From Arbacia lixula (Eukaryota; Echinodermata; Echinoidea; Arbacioida; Arbaciidae): 64,000 nucleotides of DNA. Shown here piece after piece: positions 23,086-35,040 of the stretch. Position 1 is the stretch's first letter; every line of letters starts with the position of its first letter. The DNA lies in the NCBI GenBank assembly GCA_963669155.1, contig OZ022596.1:5909082-5973081 (forward strand), written 5' to 3'. A program made the position numbers and the translations under genes. Under the pieces are notes generated by a model. The model saw only the letters and a list, made by a program, of their open reading frames with translations, had not been told where the DNA came from and did no database searches.

Positions 23086-26000
23086 TCAAAAATCTGCTTC
23101 CAAAATCAAACATAATTTCGCGATTGGCCTAACCAGAACGCTATTTCTGGTCTTAATCTCCACGCTACGGACACAACCTCCTTTGTCAGCCATAGTCTTG
23201 AGCACTCTTCCCAGCAGCCACGAGTTCCGCGGTAGGTTCTCGTTGACTACCAGCACGAGATCACCAACCTTCACATTGCGTCGCGATGGCACCCATTTCT
23301 CCCTCTCCTGTAATTGTGGCAGATATTCCTTAATCCAGCGTCGCCAAAAGAGATCTGCCATGTACTGTACATGACGCCACCTCCTTTTCACGTAGATATC
23401 CGACTTGTTCGTCACTGCTGGAGGAAGTTGAGGTTGTCTATCAAGAAGGAGAAGGTGGTTTGGCGTCAAGGCTTCCAAATCGTTAGGGTCATCTGAAAGT
23501 CTGGTGATCGGCCTGTTGTTGATGATACTTTCCACTTCACACAGTAGCGTACTCAAACTTTCATCTGAGAATATTTGCTGCTTCATCAAGGCAAGGATCA
23601 ACTTCCTTATAGTTCCGATTTGCCTTTCCCAGACTCCACCAAAATGGGATGCTGCAGGTGGATTGAATGACCACTTGATGCTTCTCTGAAGTAGTTCATC
23701 CTCTATCCTCGCTCGATTCCACCCTTCTATCTCTCGTCTTAGTTCCTTCTCTGCACCAACGAGATTGGTCCCATTGTCTGATCTTATCTCCTTCACGCTG
23801 CCTCTTCGAGCTATGAAGCGTCGTATTGCATCTATACAGGAGTCAGTGTCCAATGATGAAGCCATTTCAATATGGACAGCACGAACAGCTAGGCAAGTGA
23901 AAATAACTCCATAACGCTTCACCATACTTCGGCCTCTTTTCACTTCAATAGGCCCAAAGAAGTCCATGCCTACTCTGGAAAAGGGCTTTTCACCAGGCGT
24001 CACTCTGTCCTTGGGCAAATCGGCCATTTTCTGCTGCATAACCTTTGCCCTTTGCCGTCTGCAAGATACACATTTCCCCATCATCCTCCTAATTTCGGCT
24101 CCTGCTCCTGGTAACCAATACTTCTCACGAAGTGTTGATAGAATGTAGTTTCTGCCACTGTGTCCACTTTTCTCGTGTATTTCTCGCAATATCAGTTTAG
24201 ACACAGGACTTTCCTTCGGGAGCACGATAGGATGTTTCGCCTCTACTGGCAATGCAGATCTGCTTAGTCTTCCTCCCACTCTGATCAGACATCCTTCCTT
24301 CTTTGGATCTAGTTTGTAGATACTGCTAGATTTCTTCACACCAACTTGAGAGGTCAACAGCTCAATTTCCTCTTTGAAGAAACGAGATTGTTCATACTGA
24401 AGGATCTTTTGCTCTGCGTTCTTCATCTCATCAAACGTGATCCTATTCGAGTCACCTTCCATGTCAAGACTAGATGGCTCTCTCTTGGCTTTCAACCACT
24501 TCAAGAACTTCAGCATCCAACAGAACGCCCTCTTTAGTCTATACCATGATGAATAGTGGGCAATCATCTTGTCCAAGGGTCTCTCATCATCAGTTGTTGT
24601 GCTGAATGCACTTGCATCCTTGGAAATCTTGACTTCTGGATCACTATCTGACAAACTTCCTGCTTCAATTGGATTAGTGGGCCAGCTTTCTTTCCCCAGT
24701 AGCAAGAATTCAGGACCATGCACCCATCTCTGCTTAGATTTCAGATCCTCTACAGATAGCCCTCTTGACACATCATCGGCTGGATTGGATTTGGAGTCCA
24801 CAAAATGCCACTGTTCTGGAGTGGAGTAGCTCCTAATTGCTGCTACTCTATTAGCCACAAACGTCCGGAACCGCCTTTCCTCATTTGCGATGTATCTTAG
24901 GACGATGGTACTGTCTGTCCAGAAGTGAGAAGTAGTCACTGGAACATTAAGTTCACGCCTCAGAAAGACATCCAGTTTTACACTCATTGCTGCTGCAGAC
25001 AACTCTAGGCGTGGAATTGTCGTCTTCTTGATTGGTGCAAGACGAGATTTCGACATCAAGAGCTCACTGTGCATCTGACCCTCTCCAGTCTTGGATACCA
25101 GATAAGATGCCACTCCATAGGCTTCCTCAGAGGCATCGGCGAAATGATGTAACTCATACCCTTGGGGTTCTGGAAATTCATGGGGTTTAAGGCACCTGTT
25201 AACTGCAAACTGTTCTATGTCAGGTAGTTCACGAAGCCAGGTCAGCCACTTCTGCTTGTCAACTTCAGGAATAGGATCATCCCATGCTAGCCCCTTCCGA
25301 CAAAGCTCCTGCACTATCAGTTTCCCTCTTACTACGAACGGGCTTGCCAATCCTAATGGGTCATACATCGATGAGACAACGCTCAACAATCCTCGTCTCG
25401 TGAGTGGCTTGTCCTTCGGCGAGATCCTGTAACCGAAACAATCAGCCTCAACATTCCAGCTGATTCCTAGAGCACGATCAACTGGGAGTGCATCGTGATT
25501 CAAGTCGACTCCAGTCAACTCCTTGGCTCTCTCCTCAACAGGTATCGACTGCACAACAGCGGGGCTGTTGCTCATCCATTTAGCTAGCTTGAATCCTCCT
25601 CTACGTAGTAGTTCTCGGAGTTCCACTGCCAACTTAATAGCCTCTTCCTCACTCTGTGTAGATACCAGGCAATCATCAACATAGAAATGTTGACGAACAG
25701 TCTCTATTGTGTCGGGCCCATAATCCTGCTGATGGTCATCTGCTGTCTGACGAAGGGCGAAACTGCAAGCACTAGGACTCCACGTCCCTCCGAAGAGATG
25801 TACACACATGCGATATACATGCGGCTGTATCGACAAATCTCCTTCCGGCCACCACAGAAACCGCAGAACGTCTCTCTCTGATGGGGGAACTCGAACTTGA
25901 TGGAACATCGCCTCTATATCTGCAGTCAAGGCAACAGGATCCTTCCTGAATCTTAGCAGTACCCCTGTCAGTTTATTGGTAAGGTCCGGCCCTTGATGCA

Positions 26001-28548
26001 CGACATCATTAAGTGACATTCCGTGACACTTGGCTGCACAGTCATACACAATGCGTACCTTTCCTGGCTTCTTAGGATTAGTCACTGGATGGTGAGGAAG
26101 ATACCAAATGTCTTCTCTTTCCTCATTCTGGGGCTTTGACGTGACATCTACCTCCTCAGCATAACCTTTCTCTAGAAGACTGGACATTCCTTCCTTGTAC
26201 TTGCCCCAAAGATAGTCATCCCTAGTAAGTCTCCTCTTCAGCGAATCTAGCCGTCTCTCCGCCATGGAGAGGTTCCCAGGCAGGTGCAATGTTTTTTCTC
26301 TAAATGGTATAGGCAGCTGATAATGGCCCCCCTCCATTCCAATCTCCTTCTCCCATAGCTCAAGTACCTCCTTGTCATTGACCGACATCCCGCGATCGTC
26401 ATCATGAAGATATTCCTCCCCTTCAAGCTTCCAAAAGTTCTTCACCTGCTCTTCAAGGCTTGTGTCATCTGAGATAAAGCTTGAAGAGACAGTGAGGATA
26501 CTTGGGTTATCTTGAGCTTCCTTGACTTCTCGGGGTCCATTTAATGTCCAACCAAGAACTGTTCTTACTGCGTATATCTCACCAGGCTTACCCGCTCTCA
26601 CTTCAAGGGGCATCAAGGCATTGGGAACATCCTGTCCAATTAGTAACGTGACCTGACTTCTACTTATCTCTGGAAAGGCAAGATCCTTTAGATGCGGATT
26701 GCTGGATATATCAGCTTCTGTCGCCATATTGGAGATGCCTATGTTCAAGTCCGGTCGAGTGAAAGCCTTCACATCTAACTCTGTGTCTGAAGTTAGTCCC
26801 ATTACTTTCAGCTTTACCGCATCACATCTCATCTGGCTGTTTCTCTTATCTAGAGTAGAGACGGACAACATCTTACTTCTGCCTTTCGCTTGCAGCACAT
26901 CTTGCAATTCCTTTGAGCAAAAGGAATTAGTTGATCCAGAGTCCAAAAGCGCAAATGTCTCTACAACTGTGCCTCCTTCAGCTGCTCGTACCTTGACAGG
27001 CACTATGGGGAGAACTACTCGAAACCTTCCGGCCCCCATGACTTCACTGCTGGTATGCGACGACACGTCTTCACTGGGTGCAGATTCATCTGCTCGAGTT
27101 GCCGATTGCGACTGATTGCCAACTCTCTCATACTTCTTGTCTCCACTAGTGATCATCTCCTTCCCGGTATGAAGAAACTTAGTATGCTTCATTTTACAGC
27201 CTTTTACCGAACATGTCCTGTTCAAGGAGCACCTGGATGACATATGCCCTGTTTTAAGGCAATTAAAACAGAGCCTGTGTTCACGAGCAAATTGGAATCG
27301 CTGATCAGGGCTCATGCTCTTGAAGTTGGGGCAGCCAAACAAGCTATGATCGTTACCACAGATGACGCACTTCTGTGGGTCGAGAGAAGCTGCGAAGTTG
27401 CTCCTGTGTGACTGTTGTCGATGGAAGTTTGAAGTCTTCTCCCTGGTCTTTGGGCGATCATCCTTCGATCTGCCTTGTATCAAGGCTCCGTAAACAGGGT
27501 CACTCATCTCCTCTGCAACACTGTTCACAAACCTGACGACATCATCGATGTTGGGTGGCATGCCAGAATCACGAATGTGCTTCACTTCCCTCAGCCATCT
27601 GCTTCTCAGGTGATATGGAAGCCTCTCGATCAGCTTGATCATTTCTCTTTGGGTGCTCAGCTCTTGTACAATCCCCAAGGCCCTCAGTGTCTCCGTACAA
27701 GAACGCAAATTATCGGCATACTCTCTCAGCTGCTTACTATTACCTTGAATAACTGGGCCTTCTGTCACTTGCCTTAACCAGGCTTCACCAATTTTGTAAC
27801 TGTTCCCAAATCGCTCCTCCAACAATTCTCTGGCTCGCAGGTACCCTTGGTCCGGCATCATCATCATGCAGCTTTGAATTACTTTCCTAGCTGCACCTTC
27901 ACAACTATGGTAGAGCCTCATCAGCTTGCCACTGCTGGACAACAGTGTATCACCTACCATACAATCAAAAGACTGTACAAATTCATAATACCGAAGCGGG
28001 CTGCCGTCAAACTTCATCAACTCTGCATTTGGTAAGTTGATAGATTCCAAAAGTTGCGCTTGGTTCGCCTGACCGAGCTGCAAATGTCTCAATATCTCCA
28101 AGTCTAGCCGACTTTCCGATGAGTGCGACTCCTTCGGTGTAGATACTGCTCCTTCTTTAGGATATGGTAGGGTGCTTTCTTCTCCTCCATCAGCTTTAGA
28201 GACATCACCTTCAGCTTGGGTGACATCACCTTTATCCTCCTCATGAGACTTGACCTTGAAGGATGTCACATGACTTGTATGGTGACTAACCTTGGAGCCT
28301 TCTGCGAGATGCCTATACACACGTTCTTCAGCTTCTATGGCCTTGAGTTTAGCCTGCATTTCTAATTCCATTTTCCTCTGCTTAAGCTTAAGCTCCTCAA
28401 GTTCCAACTGCTGCTGAAGTTTAAGAGCCTCCATCTCAACTGCCAAGACTGCCTTCCTTGCCAGAGCTTTAACCGAATGGCTGGAACTCACAGCTGTCCT
28501 CCCACTTTGGCTCACCGAGTCTTCTGGGTGGATATCACTCAAGCTCAT
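23086..28548 (-). CDS. BEL/Pao polyprotein (gag-pol)
   Basis: A 1820-residue frame beginning 47 bp inside the 5' LTR. Parts in order, with rough residue positions: an N-terminal charged coiled-coil stretch; a DUF1759 gag-like domain (about 165-320); a CCHC zinc knuckle (CFNCLKTGHMSSRC, about 430-450); a DUF1758 aspartic protease (LLDSGSTNSF, about 545); reverse transcriptase with a YVDD box; the Pao A17/RNase H-like region; an integrase zinc-binding and DDE core region (GMDFFGPIEV, RSDNGTN); and a C-terminal DUF5641 domain. The domain order is diagnostic of BEL/Pao. It is part of a mobile element, not a host gene. Confidence 0.95.
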   Translation of the reverse strand: MSLSDIHPEDSVSQSGRTAVSSSHSVKALARKAVLAVEMEALKLQQQLELEELKLKQRKMELEMQAKLKAIEAEERVYRHLAEGSKVSHHTSHVTSFKVKSHEEDKGDVTQAEGDVSKADGGEESTLPYPKEGAVSTPKESHSSESRLDLEILRHLQLGQANQAQLLESINLPNAELMKFDGSPLRYYEFVQSFDCMVGDTLLSSSGKLMRLYHSCEGAARKVIQSCMMMMPDQGYLRARELLEERFGNSYKIGEAWLRQVTEGPVIQGNSKQLREYADNLRSCTETLRALGIVQELSTQREMIKLIERLPYHLRSRWLREVKHIRDSGMPPNIDDVVRFVNSVAEEMSDPVYGALIQGRSKDDRPKTREKTSNFHRQQSHRSNFAASLDPQKCVICGNDHSLFGCPNFKSMSPDQRFQFAREHRLCFNCLKTGHMSSRCSLNRTCSVKGCKMKHTKFLHTGKEMITSGDKKYERVGNQSQSATRADESAPSEDVSSHTSSEVMGAGRFRVVLPIVPVKVRAAEGGTVVETFALLDSGSTNSFCSKELQDVLQAKGRSKMLSVSTLDKRNSQMRCDAVKLKVMGLTSDTELDVKAFTRPDLNIGISNMATEADISSNPHLKDLAFPEISRSQVTLLIGQDVPNALMPLEVRAGKPGEIYAVRTVLGWTLNGPREVKEAQDNPSILTVSSSFISDDTSLEEQVKNFWKLEGEEYLHDDDRGMSVNDKEVLELWEKEIGMEGGHYQLPIPFREKTLHLPGNLSMAERRLDSLKRRLTRDDYLWGKYKEGMSSLLEKGYAEEVDVTSKPQNEEREDIWYLPHHPVTNPKKPGKVRIVYDCAAKCHGMSLNDVVHQGPDLTNKLTGVLLRFRKDPVALTADIEAMFHQVRVPPSERDVLRFLWWPEGDLSIQPHVYRMCVHLFGGTWSPSACSFALRQTADDHQQDYGPDTIETVRQHFYVDDCLVSTQSEEEAIKLAVELRELLRRGGFKLAKWMSNSPAVVQSIPVEERAKELTGVDLNHDALPVDRALGISWNVEADCFGYRISPKDKPLTRRGLLSVVSSMYDPLGLASPFVVRGKLIVQELCRKGLAWDDPIPEVDKQKWLTWLRELPDIEQFAVNRCLKPHEFPEPQGYELHHFADASEEAYGVASYLVSKTGEGQMHSELLMSKSRLAPIKKTTIPRLELSAAAMSVKLDVFLRRELNVPVTTSHFWTDSTIVLRYIANEERRFRTFVANRVAAIRSYSTPEQWHFVDSKSNPADDVSRGLSVEDLKSKQRWVHGPEFLLLGKESWPTNPIEAGSLSDSDPEVKISKDASAFSTTTDDERPLDKMIAHYSSWYRLKRAFCWMLKFLKWLKAKREPSSLDMEGDSNRITFDEMKNAEQKILQYEQSRFFKEEIELLTSQVGVKKSSSIYKLDPKKEGCLIRVGGRLSRSALPVEAKHPIVLPKESPVSKLILREIHEKSGHSGRNYILSTLREKYWLPGAGAEIRRMMGKCVSCRRQRAKVMQQKMADLPKDRVTPGEKPFSRVGMDFFGPIEVKRGRSMVKRYGVIFTCLAVRAVHIEMASSLDTDSCIDAIRRFIARRGSVKEIRSDNGTNLVGAEKELRREIEGWNRARIEDELLQRSIKWSFNPPAASHFGGVWERQIGTIRKLILALMKQQIFSDESLSTLLCEVESIINNRPITRLSDDPNDLEALTPNHLLLLDRQPQLPPAVTNKSDIYVKRRWRHVQYMADLFWRRWIKEYLPQLQEREKWVPSRRNVKVGDLVLVVNENLPRNSWLLGRVLKTMADKGGCVRSVEIKTRNSVLVRPIAKLCLILEADF

Positions 28549-28595
28549 GGTGACTGCTTGACCTTCTCAACTTTAAAAGCTGATACTGAACTTGA

Positions 28596-29497
28596 TGTGG
28601 CGTACAACTCCCCGACACCATTGACGACAAAACTAGCCAAACCATGAGAGATACCTTGCATCAGTGCAACAGGTTCAGTCTGCAATTTAATGTAAACAAT
28701 AAAGACTTATTTAGTCACACATGTCTGAATCTTATAACTGCTCACATGTATCATAAAAATAATTGTTTCCTTCCAAATAGAAGTGAATATTACGTCGGTA
28801 AAGATACCATATACAGTTGCATTAATCTGCATGTATTTCCTTTCAATACAGCAATTGTTTAAGCCAGTATAAATTGTCAAGGTTTTGTTCTACAACATTT
28901 TCAGGAGTTATTTCAAGCCCTGAAATACTTAAATAAACCTTCTCTTTCATTGTTCTTTAATCTCATATGAACTGAATAAACTGTATTCTAAATCTCTACA
29001 GGTAATATAGCCTTCATAGTTATAAACTGACAATAATGGAATCTTGAAGGATAAATCTCCCATTTTCATAGCAGCGCCATACGGCACCGTTTCCTAATGT
29101 GCAATAGCGCACTCTACGGCGACGCCTTAATAAACACGCCCACGATAACACATGTAATACACATTGTACATAGCGTGCGGCATTCACATTCATTTTCACC
29201 AACATGATACTACAATTTGGCATCACAAATTATCATTCTTATAACTCATGACATTCCAAGCAAATTGGTTATAATGACAGATAAACTATTTAGCTTCAAG
29301 GTTAAATGATCATTTACTCACATCATTGGGCTTGTATACAAAAATTAGACGAAAATCAATGGCATCTTCGGGCAAAGAAATCTTCCTAACACCGGAAAAT
29401 TAGCATCACATTGTTACAGCGCCCTCAACTGGTCACACTAACATTTTGCTTTTAAATCACCGCTTGTGACGTCAGTCTCAACATTATACACCCGACA
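28596..29497 (-). repeat. 5' LTR of the BEL/Pao element
   Basis: Partner of the LTR at 20616-21517; no difference was found by eye over 902 bp. It should contain the element's promoter, being upstream of the minus-strand coding region. Confidence 0.95.
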
Positions 29498-29654
29498 TTT
29501 TCATTGCTTCAATATTTTTTATATTGGCCTACAATCTCACTTTTTTCTCAAGTGTGTTATATCATATCACACGAAATCATATTACTATGCCATTATACCA
29601 ATGTGTTAAACCTTAAGTAAAGGTATACAATACCTTCATTAAAGGTTTTTCACC

Positions 29655-30164
29655 TTAAAGGGAATATACTGCAATGGAAAGACAAAAAGGCCTTCAAAAC
29701 GTGATCGTGAACAATCTTCTTGGCAATGGTCTTAAATACACGTATTGTCCATTTTAGAAACTTGCTGAAAGTGTTTTGCCCTCAAACGATCACAAATCAT
29801 AAACAAATCACAAAACCTCTAAATGTTTGGCCCGAACAATAGGAAGATTTGTGATTTGATCACTGAATACTTCAAATGTGGATAATTTGAGGGCAAATAA
29901 CTTTCAGCATCGGTAAAGCTCTGTTGACACTTTCACGATTTTTGGTCCCGCACTGCCCCGCATTGATTGCGTGCCAGTGCGTGAAGAGCGAAAAAAAAAT
30001 TTCAACATGTTGAAATTTTTTTTCGCTCTTCACGCACTGGCACGCATTCAGTGCGGGGCAGTGCGGGACCAAAAATCGTGAAAGTGTCAACAGAGCATAA
30101 GAAGAATGCTCACGATCACCTTTTGAAGGCCCTTTGGTCTTACCATACAGTCTACTCCCTTTAA
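29655..30164. mobile_element. Foldback element, family 3, with nested inverted repeats
   Basis: A 510-bp element with TTAAAGGGAATATACTGCAA at the left and the near-complement ending TCTACTCCCTTTAA at the right; TTAA is at both ends and the arms are about 70 bp. Two further inverted repeats are nested inside: about 29764-29909 (GCTGAAAG...CTTTCAGC) and the long palindrome 29918-30096. There is no coding capacity. Confidence 0.85.
29918..30096. repeat. 179-bp near-perfect palindrome
   Basis: Arms of about 89 bp begin GCTCTGTTGACACTTTCACG and meet at TTCAACATGTTGAA with no spacer. Only about two mismatched positions were seen, near GATTGAT versus CATTCAG. It could extrude as a cruciform. The lack of a spacer and high arm identity suggest recent formation or gene conversion. 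Confidence 0.92.
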
Positions 30165-30771
30165 GTCTTGTAAGTTGCCTTCCACGGCGTGCGGGGGTAA
30201 TTCATGTAAATTATAATTCGTCATATTACATGTTGTGTTTGCCGTTCTTAAATCTTTACGTTCCATTTGTGGATTCTTTCACTACTAATACACTTAAATC
30301 CCATAGAGCGTCGATCGCCTGGCACTGACATGGTTAACGTTGTTGTGTTCTTCTATATTTCATACAACAATGGTCATTGATAGCAATTTCATATAATTAT
30401 ATATATCTGGTAAGCGACAATTCTCACTGGTATTGGTCGCTGTTCTCACTGACATGTACATGTACATTTCTACTTATGTCGTCACATTGTTCGTAATATT
30501 GTTTTGTATCAGTTGCTGGGACAAAAACATACACACTACGTAAATTACCATATACTCTGTCTGGAGTGAGATGATCTATGGGTAAGACTAGAGTAAATCA
30601 TTAATACAATTATTCATTATTGTTTCGTATGACACTCTCGATGGCTGGTCGATATCGTTTGTAGGCTGAATAGCTTTCTTGGTGAACCACAAGGGGGAAG
30701 GCATCTCTCACCCGTTTTCCAGTATAGGCTTTCTGGCCACACCAGTGTCATACTGTGTTTTCACCCTGCTC

Positions 30772-31402
30772 TTAAAGGTCCCCTGTCATCAAAATAAATG
30801 TCGACTTATGTCGATGCAACTTAATATGTACATAACAAAATCACTAACTGTTCAATGAAAATATGTGTCCTATATTTTAAAATAATTTTTCTTTTTCTCA
30901 GCACTGATAAGCCCCGCCACCAAAATATCCCCCAACTCAAGATTCCCCCTGTGACATCATCAAAGGAAGAAATTAGCAGGATAATAAGCATAATTTATGC
31001 ACAAAATTAAACATCGCAATGCCTACCTCCACCTGCCCACAAGAGCATCACATGTCTTCACGCAATACCATCTAACAACCTTTCATATGGGAATAATCGT
31101 TTCCTTATGTCAGAAATGTGCTAGCTATGTGATGCTATCATAAGCACTTGCAGGTAGTCGTTGCAATGTTTAGTTTGTGCATAAATTATGTCTATTATCC
31201 TGCTAATTTCTACCTTTGATGATGTCGCAGCTGGGGAATCTTGGATTGGAGGATATTTTGGAAGCGGGGCTTATCAGTGCTGAAAAAAATGTAGAAAAAC
31301 TATGAAATATAGGACACATATTTCCATTGAAAAGTTAGTTTTATACATATTAGGTTGCATCAACATAAGTCAACATACATTTTGATGACAGGGGCCCTTT
31401 AA
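30772..31402. mobile_element. Foldback element, family 4
   Basis: A 631-bp element with long inverted arms: TTAAAGGTCCCCTGTCATCA at the left and TGATGACAGGGGCCCTTTAA at the right, with TTAA at both ends. Arms also contain GGACACATATTT/AAATATGTGTCC, CAGCACTGATAAGCCCC and its complement, and the pair AATTAGCAGGATAAT/ATTATCCTGCTAATT. No coding capacity. Confidence 0.88.
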
Positions 31403-32167
31403 GTCTTTGGGTGCCACATGTGTATTTATTCGCAAGTATTACACACATATCCAATAGAGTTCCAATCTGTCTTGAACACAACGAATTAATCGAAAATAGG
31501 AGTGGGGTCTTAAACGTGCATGGTGTGCCTCATTTACACATCAACATGGGACTTCCATTTAACGCCCATGTGAGGGACGGTTTTCCCAGAGAGGGGGAGG
31601 CGTGAAAACACACAATCCGTGGCCTTTTTTTGCAAGTACTTGAGTCGGACTGGAACCCTTTTGCAAATAAATCAAATGATGTATGTACCACAATTTACGA
31701 CCTCTTACAGTAACTTTTCATTGTTTAATTGGTTCCTTTACATTTCATCTCGATTCTGATCCGATCGTTGCAAAATTAAATCTACTACTGTACACCCTTG
31801 TAATGAAAAATCATCCTTCAAATCACCAGACTGTGAGGGAATTTTAATGAGGCAAACGTTAACATAATGATTTAAGAAGTATGCTTAGGTGATTATGCAT
31901 ATCTACTACATTGAAAATTTGTATGACAATGTTATCTGAATATCACATTAGATACAATCGGATTAATCTGTACACAATGATGTGTCTTGTCGAGTACGTG
32001 ATAACATATCATCCAAACACAACATAATGTTATCTACAAAAAGAATGCACTATGTTTAAGAGCTCATTGAGTTAACCTTACATTATCAGGGTGGTGTTTT
32101 AATATTATGTACTTAAGTTGCGTAAATCAGATTCTCAATGATCTTGATTTCCATCAGCTACAGTTGA

Positions 32168-32965
32168 AATTTGATCTTTGTAAACGCACACAAAAAGTCC
32201 CCCCCCCCCCCCCCCCCCCGGAGCAAAATAGCATAACTTTTTGTTGAAGAGGTTTTCGGCAAAATAATTTGGCAGGATTGCTTCTTAATTTCTTGACTAA
32301 CTTTTGTGTGAAAATCACATTAATCCAATAAGTCATGCACGAGGAGGCACATTTTAAAGGAAAAAAATGTCACTTTTCAAAAGTCACAAGGGTAATTGTT
32401 TAGGCCGTTTTAACAATACATTTTGGCATTTCTTGTGCGATTTTCAAAGTGTTTTCACTCTACCATGACACGAAAATGACTTCCCATATTTACATAACAG
32501 GTCATTTTACATCTTTGTCAAAATATCCAGAGTTTTATTTTTTCACCAAAATAAAGGGATTTTAAAAGTTTCGAACTCAAGAGGGATGAGTATTTGTTAA
32601 ACAGTGCTCACTCAACCAGAATAATAGGTTAAGTGTCGGGATAGGTGTTAGTGCATCGGGGAGATGGAAGGTAAACATTGATAGGACATAAATTATGCAC
32701 CAGAAATGGAATTCATAAAACAAAGTCATATGACACAATACCAAAACTACCCTTGTGACTTTTGAAAAGTGATAATTTTGCCTTTAGAATTTGCCCACTC
32801 ATGCATAACTGATTGGATTAATGTGATTTCCACACATAAGCTAATTAATAAGGTATAGGAACAATCCTGCCGAATCATTTTGCTCAAAACCTCTCCGAAA
32901 GTTATGCTATTCTGCTTAGGGGAGGGGGGGGGGCTTACTTTTTGTTGTGTTTAGATTAAAATGCT
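32168..32965. mobile_element. Foldback element, family 5, with poly-C/poly-G near its ends
   Basis: Inverted arms of about 230 bp. Left: ACACAAAAAGT followed by 21 C (32199-32219), then GCAAAATAGCATAACTTT. Right: the complement AAAGTTATGCTATTCTGC, a G run (about 32921-32934) and ACTTTTTGTTGTGT. Inner pairs include TCACTTTTCAAAAGTCACAA with TTGTGACTTTTGAAAAGTGA. Ends are approximate; no TTAA was recognised. Confidence 0.75.
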
Positions 32966-33099
32966 TGTTTTGAACAAGCTCTGAATGCACAGTTTACAAT
33001 TTGTCAAATTGTATTTGAATGGTAGGAAATTCACTCCCATTATATTAAAACAGGAACAAATTTGGGGTCACTAGTCGTGCGTAAAGCCGTACGTAACGT

Positions 33100-35040
33100 A
33101 CGCACATCTTTTTGAAACCAGGGATGTGTTAGGAAGGAGAAGCAACTCGAGCATAATATATTCAAGCATATATGTAGATAATAAAGCGTGCTAATGAATG
33201 TCAAAAGCATTCCACAATCACTACAATGCTTTGATGTCCCATGCGCGACACCGACATTTAGCTGCTGTCAACTTGGAAAGCAATATCTTTAATTCACTGT
33301 TTTCTCTCTGGAAGCTATGTTTCATTTCACATTTTTGTGCAATTTTTAAGAAAGTTACGGGCGAAACCACTAAAGATCCTGTACTCGGTTTTCTTCTAAA
33401 TAATTGTTTAATGATGCACAAACGGAGATATAAGATAATATTCTTACTTACACAATAAACACATTTCTTCAATTTCCGCAGATTTCCGCAGATATGGGAT
33501 TCAATCATTATCAAAATTATATCTTAAGCTGTTTATTTTCATTAACAGAATTTGCTTGCGTTTGCGTGCAACTGAAATATTTTAGTAGAAAAAAATGTTT
33601 ATTTTTGTTCGCTGATATCCCTTTTGCTCACAAAAGCATTGATGCAATCCAACAGAATTGGACAAGCGAAATAAGCCTCTACATTTCTTTTGTTCTATCT
33701 GAGAAACCGTTGCTACGCAATCCTGTTCGTTATTTTTAAAACATGTGGAAAGCACATGCTGAGAAGATGTTTTTTCTTCGTCGGTGCCACGCATGGGTTC
33801 AAAGAAAGAAAGTTGTTTTATATCCTTCCATAACACATCCCTGTTGAAACAGCGTCCAGGTCATGAGAACCCTATTCGCTTAATACACATATCCATGCCA
33901 ATGGTAACGAGAGAGATAAGCGATGTGCATTACACGCACCAAACGGTCCAATGTGTGATAATATCAATAATAATAGAACCAACAGTGACTTAAGGCGCTT
34001 TTACGCTTCCCCGGACAGGAAAATGCCCTAAGCTTTCAAAATTCTTTTGGCATTCATACTTCTAAGTCGCCAAGTTCTCGTAGTTTTGGGGGCTATTATT
34101 CGATGTGATAAGTACTCGGACTTTGCTTTCACACTACAAATATCCCCGCGAATTTTGAGAAATACTAACCTACGCGTATTTTTCTTCGGGAATATCACTC
34201 ACACTTCGCCTTCAAAATAACGGGCATTCTTTCTGACCAGGGAGGTGTGAGAGTGTCTGTTGTGGATGCGTCGTTGGTATGGAATGCGTGGGATAAGATT
34301 GACTGGTTTACGCCCTAAATACTTGTTTCATACTATCAAGCGTACGCTTTATGGAAGCTCTTCTGCTTATTTTCCCTTCTTTTCGGTTGATCTATTTAAT
34401 GATGCACCTTTCCTTTAATAACATCCAACTTTTTCTCGCAATGGTTCTATTTTTACCGCTACCTGTTCTGTTGATAATAATTGTCCGATCGTCTAATAAA
34501 TTATAGCCCCATACCTGCAGACTATTTATTTTGCACTGGTGAAATGAACATCACAGCTTAAGTTCGTTTATCCAATGAATGATGTTATCCCGGAGATTTA
34601 TTGTGAAGCAATTTCGTCATGAATCAAAATGGAAAATATATGTACAAACTCGACATAACGACTTCACAAATGAGCATTTTAAGTACTGTACTGTACTAAA
34701 AGTCTTTGTTAAGTACTGTCTGTACAAGCAAACGCCATATGGTAGCGTATTGTGATTCGTTATGTCCTACAGAACTGTGTGTTGTCCTCAGAAGGGATAC
34801 ATTACCATTAAATCAATGTGTGCCACGTGTAATTTTATTCACAAGCAACACACACGCTTCCCATAGAGCAGCAGTTATTAATGATAATAATAATAATGAT
34901 AAGCATTATTACTACTTAATAATTATATTACTTGTATTGCATTGATTGTTATTATTATCATCATTATTATAAAACCTTAATAAATTGCTTCCGGTCTTGT
35001 ATTCAATCTGCATAGGTAGGAAGAGCAGTATCGACTCAGC
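33100..35040. other. Intergenic, no gene recognised
   Basis: AT-rich with ATT/AAT triplet patches at about 34880-34975. A short dispersed repeat (GTGCCACGTGTAATTTTATT...CCCATAGAG) occurs at about 34818-34870 and in related form near 30260, 31405 and 39568. Confidence 0.5.

Larger units (their letters stand above)
20611..29502 (-). mobile_element. BEL/Pao LTR retrotransposon, looks whole
   Basis: Element body 20616-29497 (8882 bp), minus orientation, flanked by a 5-bp duplication TTTTC at 20611-20615 and 29498-29502, the usual size for this superfamily. Two direct LTRs of 902 bp (20616-21517 and 28596-29497) start TG and end CA and look identical when read line by line. Between them is a single long coding region with gag, protease, reverse transcriptase, RNase H and integrase, and no envelope gene seen. 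A purine-rich tract adjoins the inner edge of the 3' LTR (about 21518-21530). I could not identify the primer-binding site. No break is evident. Identical LTRs indicate a very recent insertion, or alternatively a homogenised or assembly-collapsed pair. Confidence 0.95.
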
